Shown here in pieces: positions 1 through 9,999 of a DNA stretch of 64,000 nt. The notes under the pieces are model-generated. The model was not told the origin of the DNA. It made no database searches and worked only from the letters and a program-made list of their open reading frames with translations. This DNA is from G963665215 sp963665215 (lineage in GTDB: Bacteria; Chloroflexota; Dehalococcoidia; Lucifugimonadales; CAUZJF01). Made by a program: the position numbers and the translations under genes. The first letter of the stretch is position 1; the number at the start of each line of letters is the position of its first letter. The stretch covers positions 62,001 through 126,000 of the forward strand of contig CAXXWW010000011.1 in NCBI GenBank assembly GCA_963665215.2, in the 5' to 3' direction.

Positions 1-98
1 CGCTCCTCATGTCGCCGGACGAGATCGACATGATGCGGGACGCCCTACGCGAGACTCCCCGGCTAAGGGAGGCGCTACTACGGCTGGTGCAGGAGTAG
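1..98 (+). CDS. C-terminal fragment of an unidentified protein
   Basis: An open frame enters from the left edge and stops at TAG 96-98. The visible 31 residues are acidic and helix-prone, with MSPDEIDMMRDALRE followed by RLREALLRLVQE. This looks like the end of a helical or regulatory domain, but no family can be assigned from so little. The start lies outside the window. Confidence 0.4.
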   Translation, partial: LLMSPDEIDMMRDALRETPRLREALLRLVQE

Positions 99-183
99 TC
101 CGCAGGGACGAGATGTTTTGCCCGCCCGGCCCCCCGGCCGCGCGACCGGATATCCCGAACTACGCCCAGGCCCGCCTCCCCCG

Positions 184-1281
184 CTACGCCTGCTCCAGGC
201 GGGGCACCGACAGCTCGCCGGCGATGTCCTCGAACCACCGGATGACCTCTTTGTGCAGGGGAATGCCGTTGGCCCGCCGGTCTCGCTCTTCCTCCCATTC
301 AGTGAGGCCTGGATACAGGACCCGGTCGTGCCCGGGCGCCGGCCTGGTCTCCCTGAGCCTCTTGAGGGTCCGGTCCATATTGTCCTTGAATGCCTCCAGG
401 TCCGTGAAGGCCGAGATGTTGTGTGCGCTCAGGAGGCTCCTGGACGAGATCCAGGTGGAGCTGTCCAGCAGCATGCCGGCGGGTGAACCGGAGAGCAGCG
501 AGCCCAGCACCTCCACCATCATGGCGAAGCCGTAACCCTTGTGCGAGCCTAGCTCCCTGGTGCCGCCCAGTGGAAGCTGGTAGTAATCTCCCTTCTCTTT
601 AACGGGCGACTCTTCCTGGATCGGAGTGCCGTCCAGCTCGGCCACCCAGCCCGGCAACAGGTCTGCCCCGACCCGGGCGGCCAGGTGCACCTTCTGGCCG
701 GCTATCGCAGCCGTGGCGGCATCGAACAGAACCGGGGCCTCGTTTCTCGCCGGGGCCGCGATGGCGATAGGATTGGTCCCGAAGCGCGGCTCCGCGCCAA
801 AGGTGGGCAGTATTCCGTGTCCCGCAGCCACCGCGCACATTCCCACCATATCCTGCTGTGCCGCCAGCATTGCGAAGTGGCCGATGGCGCCCATGTGGCT
901 GCTGTTGTACATCGTGACGACGCCAAATCCGACGTCACGAGCCTTGTCAATAGCAATCTGCATTGCCCGGCGGCCCACCATGATGCCCAGGCCCCGGTCG
1001 GCGTCTATCGTCGCGGTCCCGGGGAACTCCCTGACTATCTTCAGCTCGGGCGCCGGGTTCAGGGCACCATCACTATAGAACTCCACATAGCGGGGGAGCA
1101 TGTTCGACACCCCGTGGGTCTCCACGCCTCGCATGTCGGCGGTTACCAGGACGTCGGCCCCCTCCGCGGCATCCTCGCTGGGAACACCCATCTTCTCGAA
1201 GATGGCGGTCACCGTCCGCCGGAGCGAGCCCTCGGGGACGCGCACCTGGTCCTCGGCAGGCACCTTGAAGCGTTCGAGCAT
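184..1281 (-). CDS. Ldh family (malate/L-lactate dehydrogenase type 2) oxidoreductase
   Basis: About 365 residues, the usual size for the Ldh_2/MDH-type NAD(P)-dependent dehydrogenases that oxidise 2-hydroxyacids such as malate, ureidoglycolate or sulfolactate in the cytosol. Family signs are the N-terminal ETHGVSNMLPRYV segment, NSSHMGAIGHFAML with the conserved histidine region, and GTNPIAIAAPAR for the unusual dinucleotide fold. The start at 1281 is chosen because GGGGA lies five bases upstream; two earlier in-frame ATGs would add up to 16 residues not typical of the family. The gene stands alone, so the substrate cannot be inferred. Confidence 0.85.
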   Translation of the reverse strand: MLERFKVPAEDQVRVPEGSLRRTVTAIFEKMGVPSEDAAEGADVLVTADMRGVETHGVSNMLPRYVEFYSDGALNPAPELKIVREFPGTATIDADRGLGIMVGRRAMQIAIDKARDVGFGVVTMYNSSHMGAIGHFAMLAAQQDMVGMCAVAAGHGILPTFGAEPRFGTNPIAIAAPARNEAPVLFDAATAAIAGQKVHLAARVGADLLPGWVAELDGTPIQEESPVKEKGDYYQLPLGGTRELGSHKGYGFAMMVEVLGSLLSGSPAGMLLDSSTWISSRSLLSAHNISAFTDLEAFKDNMDRTLKRLRETRPAPGHDRVLYPGLTEWEEERDRRANGIPLHKEVIRWFEDIAGELSVPRLEQA

Positions 1282-1655
1282 CTTTTCCCCCTGGTCGTCG
1301 CTTGCTCTCATCGCCCCACTGCGGAGCACGCACGGCTCTGCTCCTGGTCCAGGGCCCGACCCGGTCCAAGTCGGGCGACCGGCGTGCCGTAAGGATAATA
1401 CTACATGTGGGGTCCTGGAAAGGCGTGGCTGGGCTGCGGACCGTGGGAGGCGCGAGGGTTGCCCGCCCGGCAGACCGTGATGTATCCTCGCAGGCGTCGG
1501 GATGTTTCACGGACGCCCCCAAAGGGCGGCGGCGCGGCCGGACCAGATTGCCGCGCACCCTCTCTCACTGCTGCATCCTCCCGCGCGGTGGGCGCCCGGT
1601 CCGACGGGCGGCTGATGAATCGACCCCTGGCAGCGCCACACTTAAGGAGGCAGCC

Positions 1656-2075
1656 TTGACCTCAACCCTGAGCCTCGCGGAGCTATCCCGCCTGGAGGAG
1701 TTCCTGGCGCCGCCAAGAATAGCCGTCGTTGCGACGTTGGGCAGGGCCGGTATGCCGCAGCTCACCCCGAACTGGTACCGCTTTGCCGATGGCAGACTGG
1801 CGATCTCCACCACCAGAGAGCGAGTGAAGTACCGCAATCTGCTGGAAGACGACAGGCTCTCGGTATGCATCTACTCGGAGCCGCTGGCCGAGGAGTACGC
1901 GACGCTTCGGGGACACGCCAAGGTACGGGACGACGACTCCATTTGGCCCGAGACCCAGGCCATCGTTGAGCGGTACGTGGACCGGCAGAGGGTCGCCGCC
2001 CGGATGGAGCAGCTCCGCACCCAGAACCGCGTTATCATAAGCCTGGCCCCCGAGCGGGTGGTCTTCAGGACGTAG
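1656..2075 (+). CDS. PPOX-class split-barrel protein, probably F420- or FMN-dependent
   Basis: A 139-residue protein of the pyridoxamine-5'-phosphate-oxidase-like split-barrel fold. The order of elements is typical: RIAVVATLGRAGMPQLTPNWY in the first strands, then a VKYRNLLEDDRLSVCI segment, and a C-terminal strand ending PERVVFRT. The TTG start is supported by a strong AAGGAGG six bases upstream. It best matches the short TIGR03618-like branch often annotated as F420-dependent; cofactor choice is inferred only. It converges on the aldo/keto reductase remnant, overlapping its end by 11 bases. Confidence 0.75.
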   Translation: MTSTLSLAELSRLEEFLAPPRIAVVATLGRAGMPQLTPNWYRFADGRLAISTTRERVKYRNLLEDDRLSVCIYSEPLAEEYATLRGHAKVRDDDSIWPETQAIVERYVDRQRVAARMEQLRTQNRVIISLAPERVVFRT

Positions 2076-2256
2076 AGGTCCGTGGTCTTACGCCCGCGCC
2101 GTCGAGGCTGCGCTTCGCCTCAGAATACACATCTGGCGGAAGCGGACCTCGTAGCACGGCCCCCACGTTTTCCCGCATGTGCTCCGGATTCAGCGTCCCG
2201 ACGATGACGGTGAGGCCGGTGCGTCCAAGAATGTCGGTGGGCAGGTATTCAGGCAT
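2065..2256 (-). pseudogene. Aldo/keto reductase remnant with internal deletion
   Basis: Sixty-three residues join two distant parts of an aldo/keto reductase. LGRTGLTV is the usual N-terminal strand, and IVGTLNPEHMRENV followed by GPLPPDVYSEAKRSL is the usual C-terminal tail. About 250 residues of the barrel between them, with the catalytic Asp/Tyr/Lys/His, are missing, and the reading frame is preserved across the join. It cannot be an active reductase. Confidence 0.6.
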
Positions 2257-2307
2257 CTGACCGTAAACAGTGAGCGCGGATCAGGCTTGGGTGGGGCTAG
2301 CAGGGCG

Positions 2308-3177
2308 CTAGAGCCGTACCGAAGTGGGGCCACGGCCAAAGCCGTAATAGTCGTGGTCGATGCGGTCCTCGTAGACCCTCACCACCCGGTAGCCGGACGG
2401 GTCGTCGCCCAAAGGGTACCCGACAGAGCCCGACGCGACCATCAGCATGCTCCCATTTCGAGCGTAGTTGTTGCGGTGCCAGTGACCTGCGAAGACGGCG
2501 CTCACACCGTACCGCTCAAACAGGTCCAGCACCAGCCATCTGCGCTCACGGGGGATCACGATATGCCTTTCACCTTCGACGTCTTCGTCGGCGCTCCTGA
2601 GGAAGAAGGGGTGATGTGACAGGACGATGATATGTGTGCTACCGCGCATCCGGGCGGCTGATAGCTCGCTCTCCAGGAAGTGGACCTGTGTCTCCCACTC
2701 CTCGGGGACCTCGTCCGGCGCGTGCATCACCGTGGTGTTCAGGACAATGAAGCTCACATCTTCGCGCTCAAAGGTGTAGTAGTCGAGGCCGAATACCTCC
2801 CGGTATCGCGCCAAGGTTTCCGGCGTGGGTCGAAGCGAGCCGATAGCCAGATCATGGTTGCCAGACACCCAGTACATGGGGATGTCGGGGGCCAGCCCGG
2901 CGGCTATGCGGTGCGCCTCGTCGGCCTGGTCCTGGCTGCTCCAGTCGTTAATGATGTCTCCACACGTCACTACGAAGTCCGGGCGCAGCCGGTTGGCCTC
3001 GGAGATCGCCTCACCGAACAACTGGGTCTCCCTCTCGAACCCCTCTATCTTTGGAGACGCCAGCACGTTATTACCGCGGGCCCGGTACTCCGCAATCTCC
3101 TGCTCCGTCTTGCCGCTGAGGTTGGCGTACATGCCAAACTGCGGGTCGGCGAGCTGGATGAAGTAGAAAGGTCGCAT
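2308..3177 (-). CDS. Calcineurin-like metallophosphoesterase
   Basis: A 289-residue protein with the ordered metal-binding motifs of the calcineurin-like phosphoesterase fold: LADPQFG near the N-terminus, TCGDIIND at about 70, SGNHD at about 105, LSHHP at about 185 and FAGHWH at about 230. It should hydrolyse a phosphomonoester or phosphodiester with two metal ions. There is no signal peptide or membrane segment, so it is probably cytosolic. The substrate is unknown and no operon partner is seen. Confidence 0.85.
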   Translation of the reverse strand: MRPFYFIQLADPQFGMYANLSGKTEQEIAEYRARGNNVLASPKIEGFERETQLFGEAISEANRLRPDFVVTCGDIINDWSSQDQADEAHRIAAGLAPDIPMYWVSGNHDLAIGSLRPTPETLARYREVFGLDYYTFEREDVSFIVLNTTVMHAPDEVPEEWETQVHFLESELSAARMRGSTHIIVLSHHPFFLRSADEDVEGERHIVIPRERRWLVLDLFERYGVSAVFAGHWHRNNYARNGSMLMVASGSVGYPLGDDPSGYRVVRVYEDRIDHDYYGFGRGPTSVRL

Positions 3178-3318
3178 TCTAGACGAACGCCTCCCAGGCC
3201 TGTGCCGGGCGCGTTGAAAGACGCCGTGGCAATTGCCGCTCCTGATTCGACAGCACGACGAATACTACCACCAGGCCGGGCTCCCGTCCCTCTACCCATG
3301 GGTCCCAGGGGGCGTGAT

Positions 3319-3642
3319 TTATCGAGACATCCGAGCAGCCAGCGCGCTACAGGGCCCCCGACATGGCCAAGGACCGGCCCAGCAAAGATTCTGATTGGGC
3401 CATGCGGCGTACACATTATGGGGTGGCCGGTCTCTCTCAGGGAGAAAGAGCACAGATTTTATGACGCTGTCCGACGTGCCTGCGCACAAATCGAGCGTCG
3501 CCCTGTTGAACTCCTTGGGTCGCTCGACGTTGTGAAGGTGCCCACCCCCCTCAAATATGAAAGGCTCGGCATTGGTGACCGCTCCGTCAACCTGGCGGTC
3601 GTAAAGAGGCGATGCGGCGAGATCGAAGCTCCCCACCGTCAC
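3319..3642 (-). pseudogene. Alpha/beta hydrolase C-terminal remnant
   Basis: The first half of this frame reads EGGGHLHNVERPKEFNRATL, which matches the last strand, catalytic histidine loop and final helix of alpha/beta hydrolases (GHxxxxERPxxFN). The nucleophile and acid portions are absent, and the remaining 50 residues are unlike the family. It lies directly downstream of the ABC exporter pair on the same strand. Decayed rather than functional. Confidence 0.4.
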
Positions 3643-5432
3643 CCAGCCGGCCCCGAATCAATAGATTCCTCGTGTCCCAAGTCCCCATGCCACAGACGCT
3701 GCATCTCCTCACTCGTTTCCAGCAGACCCTCGAGCTGTCCTTCGGCCTCGACACTGCCGTCCTTGAGGACGATTATGTGGTCGGCCCGCCGTAGAGCAGC
3801 CCGTCGGTGCGAAACGACGAGGCAGGTCATTCCCCGTCGCTCGAAGAGCCGGTCCCACAGGAGATGCTCCGTCTCCACATCCAGTCCGCTGGACAGGTCG
3901 TCGATGACTAGCAGCTCAGGGTCCCGAATGAACATTCGCGCTGCTGCGGTGCGTTGTTGCTGGCCGCCCGATAGCTTGACGCCCCGGGGCCCAATGATCG
4001 TGTCAAGGCCCTTCTCCAGGTCTAGCAGATCTTTTTCCAGGACCGCGGACCTGATCGCGGCCTCCAGGTCCACCTTGCTCTCCCGCAGCCCCATGAGTAC
4101 GTTGTCCCGCAGCGACTCGCTGAATAGCCTGGGCACCTGTGACGTGTACGCACACCGGGGTGGCACCAGGAACTCGTCGGGCCGCTTCACAAGGTCGCCG
4201 TTCCACCGTACCTCTCCCGTATCCCTTGGCAACACGCCCAGTAGGGTCCGCAACAAAGTCGTCTTGCCGGCGCCGACCCGGCCGGTGACGACGGTAAAGG
4301 AGCCTCGCGGCAGGGTGAGATCGACGCCCTCGACCCCGCGCCCCGACACGGGATGGATGTAGGCGAGGCCGCTTGCCTCCAGCGACTCCAGCCGGTGGGC
4401 ATTGGTCTTTGGCTCATACGGCACCTCCGGCAAGGCGCCCCTCAGGTAGCTGGGCCTGCGTTTGACCAGCTCGCCCGGGGGGGCGTCGGGCATGAGGCTG
4501 TCCAGGCGGTCGATCGAGACGCCGGCCTGACGATGGTACATCACGTTGGCTCCAATGATCCCGGTGAGCTGGCCGACAAAACCCAGGTATGCGACGAAGA
4601 GCGAGAAGTCTCCCACCGTAAAGCTGCCGGCCCTCATCGACTGCGCCGCTAGGACCAGAACGAGTCCGGTGCCCAGCTCTTCGATGTGAGCGAAAACTCC
4701 CATCAGCCCTCTCGTGAGTACGATGTCCCTCAGCGTTGCGGCACGTCGCTGGTCGTTGATCCTGTCGAACCGCTCGAGTACCCGCTCTTCGGCGTTGGCA
4801 ACCTTGACGGCCTCGACGGTGCCGAATAGCTCGCCGATGAACCCGGTTACGTCGCCTGCGGCCTCCTGCCTGGCCACGCGGTACCGCCGCACGCGGTTAA
4901 CGGCCAGCCCCGCGATTGCGGTCACGGTGGCCAGCGGTAGGAAGACCCCCGCGGTGATCAGCGGGTCTACCCGCGCCATTATGTAGAGCGCGACTACGGA
5001 GAAGAAGACGACGGTTAGGGTCATATTAAACATGATTACGTGGGCTGCGACTTCACTCGCGTCGCCCCGAAAGCGGCGTACCGCCTCTCCCGGCGACTCG
5101 GGGAGCGGCCTGTCGCCGGGGAGATCCATGATGTATTCGAAGGTGTTTTGGCGAAGCACGGCCCCCAGCGTAAAGAAGCTGATCCGGTCGACGAGTAGAG
5201 AGCCAAGGTTGACCAGTACCGACGCCCCTCCAAGGACAACGAACAAAGCGCAGAGCGTCCAGATGTTGAAACCCGCCTGGGCATCGCCGGTGAGGGTGTT
5301 GAACACCTCGCGGGTCAACAGCGCAAAGGCATGGTTCATGGCCGCAATGCCCAGCAGGCTGCCCGCCAGACTGAGCAGTAACAGCCGCTTGTGGTTCCGG
5401 TAGAGGGCCCACACGTACCGTAACGTCCTCAC
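3639..5432 (-). CDS. ABC exporter, half-transporter with degenerate catalytic carboxylate
   Basis: A 597-residue fused membrane and ATPase subunit. Residues 1-310 hold about six hydrophobic segments of an ABC_membrane exporter domain. The ATPase has Walker A GRVGAGKTT at about 384, signature LSGGQQQR at about 486 and Walker B LLVIDD at about 505. The residue after the Walker B aspartate is Asp, not the catalytic Glu, which is typical of one partner in asymmetric heterodimeric exporters. The ATG overlaps the end of the upstream half-transporter by four bases, so the two are translationally coupled. Substrate unknown; drugs or lipids are the usual candidates. Confidence 0.85.
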   Translation of the reverse strand: MRTLRYVWALYRNHKRLLLLSLAGSLLGIAAMNHAFALLTREVFNTLTGDAQAGFNIWTLCALFVVLGGASVLVNLGSLLVDRISFFTLGAVLRQNTFEYIMDLPGDRPLPESPGEAVRRFRGDASEVAAHVIMFNMTLTVVFFSVVALYIMARVDPLITAGVFLPLATVTAIAGLAVNRVRRYRVARQEAAGDVTGFIGELFGTVEAVKVANAEERVLERFDRINDQRRAATLRDIVLTRGLMGVFAHIEELGTGLVLVLAAQSMRAGSFTVGDFSLFVAYLGFVGQLTGIIGANVMYHRQAGVSIDRLDSLMPDAPPGELVKRRPSYLRGALPEVPYEPKTNAHRLESLEASGLAYIHPVSGRGVEGVDLTLPRGSFTVVTGRVGAGKTTLLRTLLGVLPRDTGEVRWNGDLVKRPDEFLVPPRCAYTSQVPRLFSESLRDNVLMGLRESKVDLEAAIRSAVLEKDLLDLEKGLDTIIGPRGVKLSGGQQQRTAAARMFIRDPELLVIDDLSSGLDVETEHLLWDRLFERRGMTCLVVSHRRAALRRADHIIVLKDGSVEAEGQLEGLLETSEEMQRLWHGDLGHEESIDSGPAG

Positions 5433-7208
5433 GCGAGCACGTCCTCCAGACCGGCCTCTAGAAGCCGGTGAAACCGCGCCTTGGGGTCGCCCGCCAGGCG
5501 CATGCGGTCGCCGTGTTCGATTACGCGTCCGTCCTCCAGGATCATGATCTCGTCCACTCGCCGTACCGTGGCAAGATGGTGTGCGATGACGATCACCGTA
5601 CGACCCTCCACCAACCTATCGATGGCGCGGTCGATGAGTCGCTCGGAGATCTTGTCGATCCTCGATGAGGCCTCGTCCAGGAGCACGACGCCCGCGTCCC
5701 TCAGGAAGACCCTGGTGAACGCGAGGAGCTGGGCCTCGCCGGCAGAGAGTCCACCCCCTTCAGGCTTCAGCTCGGTGTCGAGGCCAACAGGCAGTCCGTC
5801 GTACGAGCTCCTCAGGCCGAGCCCGTCGATGGCCTCCAGGAGTCGCTCGTCCGTGACCGTGTTATCAAAGAATGTCAGGTTGTCCCGGACGGTGCCGTGG
5901 AATAGCCGAACGTCTTGCAAAACCATGCCCACGTGCTCCCGCAGGTCGGATATGGCCGGCTGCCGGATGTCGGTGCCGTTTATGCGCACTGTTCCCTGGT
6001 CCGGGTCGTACAAGCGGAACAGCAAGCGAGTAAGCGTCGTCTTGCCGCTGCCCGTGCGTCCCGGCAGCCCGAGCAACCTCCCGGGCTTCAGCTCGAACGA
6101 GACGTTGTTCAAGACAGGGTCGTCGCCGTAGGCAAAGGAAACATCGTCGAACGACACCGAGAGCGCCCCACCGGGTAACGTCACCCCTGGGCCGTCGACG
6201 ACACTCGGTGTGATACGGAAAAGCTCGTTGATCCGGACGATACTCGCCGTGGCCTTTTGGAGATTGTCCAGCTGTAGTGAGAGCTGCCGGATCGGCCCCC
6301 GCAGCATGTTCGTGTAGTGGAAGATCAGATAGACGGCGCCGATCGTGACGTGGTCGTTGAGAAACAGGTAGGCGCCGATGGCGAAGGCCGTGGCGTTTGC
6401 GACGGCCCACATGAACCAGGTGGTGTTAATGACAACGATGGTCATGAACACGGCCTTCATCTGTTTCTGATACCAGTTACGGGTGAACTCGTAGAACCTG
6501 CGCAGGACGTATGGCTTGGCGGCGTTAGCGCGGATGTCCTCGGTGCCCGACAGCCGCTCCTCCAGGAATCCGTACATGTCGGCGCTGGCTCCGCGACTCG
6601 CCTCATGGTGACTCACCGCCACGTTGCGAAGGGTGAACAGCACGATCAGCTGCAGGACGGCAAAACCCCCAAGTGCCAGGCCTACCCGCCAGTCCTCGCG
6701 GAAGAGGAGGGCCAGGATCCCCAGCAGCATCAGCCCGTTGCCGAGGAAGTTGATCACGAACGTCGAGAAGAAGCCTCCCAGCGTGCTGGCGTCCCCGTCG
6801 ATGCGCTCGATCATCTCTCCAGGCGTGTGACTGTTGTGAAACGACATGTCCAAGTGCAGGCAATGGCTGGTCAGGTGGGACCGCAACGAATTCGTTGCGG
6901 TCCAGCCGACCCGCTCACCTACATAGGTGGCGAGGACCGACATCACCTGGATGAGCAGCGCGATGCCCAAAAAGGCGCCGGCGGCTGCGATCAGGGACCC
7001 GAGCGGGCTCCCGGCCTGGGCATCGTCGATAAAGCCACGCATTATCTGCGGGTTGACGAGCTGGAGGCCGATTTGGCTGAACAGGAGTGCCGCCAGCGCA
7101 GTGACCAAGCGGGACTGGGGGCATCAGGTAACGGCCCAGCAACGCCCTGTACTCCTTCAGGGGCATGAGCTTGGGCTCTAGAGACGCTAGTCTACCTTCA
7201 GATGCCAT
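5429..7208 (-). CDS. ABC exporter, partner half-transporter (one-base frameshift near N-terminus)
   Basis: With one base removed the gene encodes 592 residues: a six-helix exporter domain, Walker A GRTGSGKTT at about 382, a weak signature LSAGEAQ at about 487 and Walker B VVLLDE at about 506. The reading frame from ATG 7208 breaks at a run of five Gs on the plus strand (7117-7121). A run of four would restore MPQSRLVTALAALL and continuous homology. The degenerate signature here would pair with the Walker motifs of the downstream partner, as expected for a heterodimer with one consensus and one degenerate ATP site. If the extra base is real, translation could only start at TTG 7108 and would lack about 33 residues. 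Confidence 0.8.
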
Positions 7209-7554
7209 AGTCGACCTATGTTCCCACCAGCATCACTCGGCCAACAACGTAGGAACCACGGCGTGCTCGTGTAAGCCGCCTACGCATAAAGGTTTTAAAC
7301 GCGTGTTTATGGCCTTACATTTACGATATATCAGGAAGCTAGCCGGAAGATGTAAGGAAGCAGCCGTCCACATGCCGGACCTACTAGCTGCGGCCACCGG
7401 GTCGCGCCAGCGGGCGTCGCGTGCGGAGGGAAGAGACCCGGCGCAGGCGGATGCCGCGTTCCGCTAGTTGCCTGGCCGCACGTGGTCGAGGAGCGCAACG
7501 CCGGGCAGGCTTCAGAACCGGTCCGGCGCGAGGGCGCGCCGCCGTCTCCCCCCC
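7209..7554. other. Intergenic, no gene seen
   Basis: This 346-base gap lies upstream of the exporter pair and downstream of the LLM oxidoreductase. It contains an AT-rich stretch around 7280-7335 that could hold the exporter promoter, but no convincing -35/-10 pair, terminator or small gene was recognised. Confidence 0.4.
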
Positions 7555-8718
7555 CTACCGCCGCTGGAGGTAGTCGCTGCCGGCCCTTTGCACGGACTTC
7601 TGCCGCAGCTCCACGAGCTCGTGCCTCTTGTCGGCAGACCAGGTCTGAGAGGCCTCCAGGTTGGTGAGGGAGCCCTGGAAGTGGGGCATCACGTATCGTG
7701 CCAGCAGCTCGTAGCTGTGAAGCACCTGCTCCCGCGTCCCGAACTCCATCGCCTGGACCAGGAATCCCCCGAAGCCGCCGCTCTCCTCGTCCAGCCGGTT
7801 GATGGTCTCGATGAGGTCGTCGGGTGTGCCGACGCACCAAGAGCCCTGCTCCACCATCTTGTCAATTATCTTGTCGGCGGGGCCGTCCAACACGGGGTCC
7901 ATGCCAATGGTGTTCTCGAAGTAGTCGCGCTGAAACCGTGCAGCGCCGACACGGGCCTGCTTGATGGCCTCCTTGCGACTCTCCGCCAGGTGGACCAGGA
8001 CCACCACGCGCCACTCTCCCCTGTCCATCGTATTGCCATGCTCAGCCGCCACCTCCTCGGCAATACCCCAGAACTCCTTGAGAGTGCTTGAGAAGGAGTC
8101 GCCGTTGAGCGCGCTGAGCGAGAGGACACCCGCTCCATGCTTGCCCGCCAGCACCATCCCCGAGGGCGAATGGGCGGCGGCCACGGCGATGGGAAAGTGG
8201 GGCTGGGTGTACGGCCGGAGCTGAAGAAGGGCCTCTCTCAGCGTGAACCATTCGGACTCGTAGGTGATGGGCTCGGTCTCGGTCAGCAGCCGCATGATTA
8301 TCCCCAGCGACTCGTCCATGCGGCGGCGCTGGTTCACAGGGTCTATCCCCAGCATGTAGGCGTCCGTGGTCAACGCTCCCGGACCCACGCCCATCATGAC
8401 GCGGCCCCTGGTGAGGTGGTCCAACAGAACCATCCGGTCCGCCACCATCAAGGGGTGGTGATAGGGCAAGCTTATGACGCCCGTGCCCAGCTTGATGTGC
8501 CTGGTGCGCTCGGCGGCGGTGGCGATGAAGAGCTCCGGCGAGGCGATGGTCTCCCAGCCGGCGCTGTGGTGCTCGCCGATCCACGCCTCGTCAAAGCCGA
8601 GGTAGTCCAACCACTGAATCAGCTCCAGGTCCCGCTCCAGGCCCAGAGTAGGGTTCTCGCCGAGCCAGTGGAAGGGCGCAAGGAAGATACCGAATTTCAT
8701 GCGGGCCGGGAGTGCCAT
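7555..8718 (-). CDS. LLM-class flavin-dependent oxidoreductase (luciferase-like monooxygenase)
   Basis: A 387-residue protein of the bacterial luciferase-like TIM-barrel family, using FMNH2 or F420H2. Family signs are KFGIFLAPFH at the N-terminus, GFDEAWIGEHH at about 43, LGTGVISLPYHHPL at about 80 and GRVMMGVGPG at about 107. The ATG at 8718 is preceded by GAGGGAA at a good distance. Such proteins oxidise diverse organic substrates and are expanded in Chloroflexota; the particular substrate is not visible. It stands alone. Confidence 0.85.
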   Translation of the reverse strand: MALPARMKFGIFLAPFHWLGENPTLGLERDLELIQWLDYLGFDEAWIGEHHSAGWETIASPELFIATAAERTRHIKLGTGVISLPYHHPLMVADRMVLLDHLTRGRVMMGVGPGALTTDAYMLGIDPVNQRRRMDESLGIIMRLLTETEPITYESEWFTLREALLQLRPYTQPHFPIAVAAAHSPSGMVLAGKHGAGVLSLSALNGDSFSSTLKEFWGIAEEVAAEHGNTMDRGEWRVVVLVHLAESRKEAIKQARVGAARFQRDYFENTIGMDPVLDGPADKIIDKMVEQGSWCVGTPDDLIETINRLDEESGGFGGFLVQAMEFGTREQVLHSYELLARYVMPHFQGSLTNLEASQTWSADKRHELVELRQKSVQRAGSDYLQRR

Positions 8719-9004
8719 GGAGTGATTCCCTCATCCCCACCGACGGCTGATGCGTGGCCGGCCATGGGAGTTTGTTCAACGACGGGCGGTGCGTCGCCCC
8801 GGCATTCTAGCACGCGAGATTCGGGTGAGCAATTAACCGGCACACGGGCATTTGCCCGGCGCAGGGCCGTTGCGGCATATGGCCTCTCTGAGGTCGCACA
8901 GCCGGGTCCACTGAGGCCACGGGGGTGAGATGGCTTGCGGCCGCAGAGAGGGTTAAGGACCCATCTACGCAGACGCTCCGGACGCGCGTCACCGCCCGCG
9001 CCGG

Positions 9005-9355
9005 CTACTTTACCAGCGTTCTTTCGATCCTGCCGGTGGGGAAGATTGCCATGACCCGTGCGGTCGCCCCCGACTGGTTCACGAATCCGTGCTTGACCCC
9101 GGGCGGCGCCACCACGGTCTGGCCTGAAGTAACCGGGATCACTTCGTCTCCCAGTATGGCGTCCAGGTCTCCCTCCAGGACTACCATCGCCTCCTCGGTG
9201 GGATGAGTGTGGATCGGGACCTTCGTTCCAGAATCCAAGATCACGTCGGCCACGGTGAGGGACTCTGCGCCCCGCTCGCCGTTCACAAGCTCCCATCTCT
9301 TGATGCCCGGAGCAATCTCCTCAAATGGCGAGTCTTTCTTGTCTAGTACAGGCAT
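9005..9355 (-). CDS. Small cupin-domain protein
   Basis: A 116-residue single-domain cupin. Cupin motif 1 is VPIHTHPTEEAMVVLEG and motif 2 is PPGVKHGFVN, supplying the His and Glu ligands of a metal site. GGAGGGG just before the ATG confirms the start. Such proteins act as small isomerases, dioxygenases or ligand-binding regulators; nothing here decides between these. Confidence 0.8.
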   Translation of the reverse strand: MPVLDKKDSPFEEIAPGIKRWELVNGERGAESLTVADVILDSGTKVPIHTHPTEEAMVVLEGDLDAILGDEVIPVTSGQTVVAPPGVKHGFVNQSGATARVMAIFPTGRIERTLVK

Positions 9356-9657
9356 TTCCCCTCCTTTCCTGCGCCTATTCTAAACGAAACCAGGCTGCCT
9401 GGGTTACTTCTTACTTGTCCCAAACGCAAGAGGGCCCGGAATCAGCGAGGGGACATCTACAGCCTGCTCTATCCGGCAACACCCTGGTCTCTGGCAGGCC
9501 TGCCACCTCGCCGTTTGGTTGGCGTGCCAGAGTCACAAACACAACGCAGGCTGCCGTCGTGAGAGGCCGTTGACCTTGACGACCGGCATTGGAATGGCGC
9601 CACTGGCCCACCCTCAGGATGTCGCGGCCGGCCAGCCACGGACCGAGCGAGGGCGTT
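9356..9657. other. Intergenic, no gene seen
   Basis: A 302-base gap between the cupin and acylphosphatase genes, both on the minus strand. Open frames here have no recognisable similarity and no ribosome binding site. No repeat or hairpin stood out. Confidence 0.35.
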
Positions 9658-9945
9658 TCAGCGGACCCAGAAGGAGCTGAACTCCGACCGTGCCGATTCC
9701 CATTCAACATCACTGGCCTGCACGTAGGCGCCGGGCGGCCCCCGGCGCAGGTGCGCCACCAGCTCCTGGAGGGCGGCATGAGGGCCTTCGGCAATCACCT
9801 CCACGCTCATGCCATCGGAGAGATTGCGGACCCATCCCACCAGTCCCAGCCGTTGGGCGTGTTCTCGAGCAAAATACCGAAATAACACCCCCTGCACACG
9901 TCCACGAACGATAGCTCGTACTCGAGTCAGCTCATTTTTGCACAC
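9658..9945 (-). CDS. acyP: Acylphosphatase
   Basis: A 95-residue protein with the two acylphosphatase signatures. GRVQGVLFRYF carries the phosphate-binding loop and catalytic Arg, and LVGWVRNLSDG carries the conserved Asn. It hydrolyses acyl phosphates such as acetyl or carbamoyl phosphate in the cytosol. Length is normal for the family. An internal shortened start is possible, but the full frame fits the fold. Confidence 0.9.
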   Translation of the reverse strand: MCKNELTRVRAIVRGRVQGVLFRYFAREHAQRLGLVGWVRNLSDGMSVEVIAEGPHAALQELVAHLRRGPPGAYVQASDVEWESARSEFSSFWVR

Positions 9946-9999
9946 AGCGCGCCTCAGCGCCGGCCCACATCTCGTGAAGCAAGCAGCCGTCCTGGGGCC

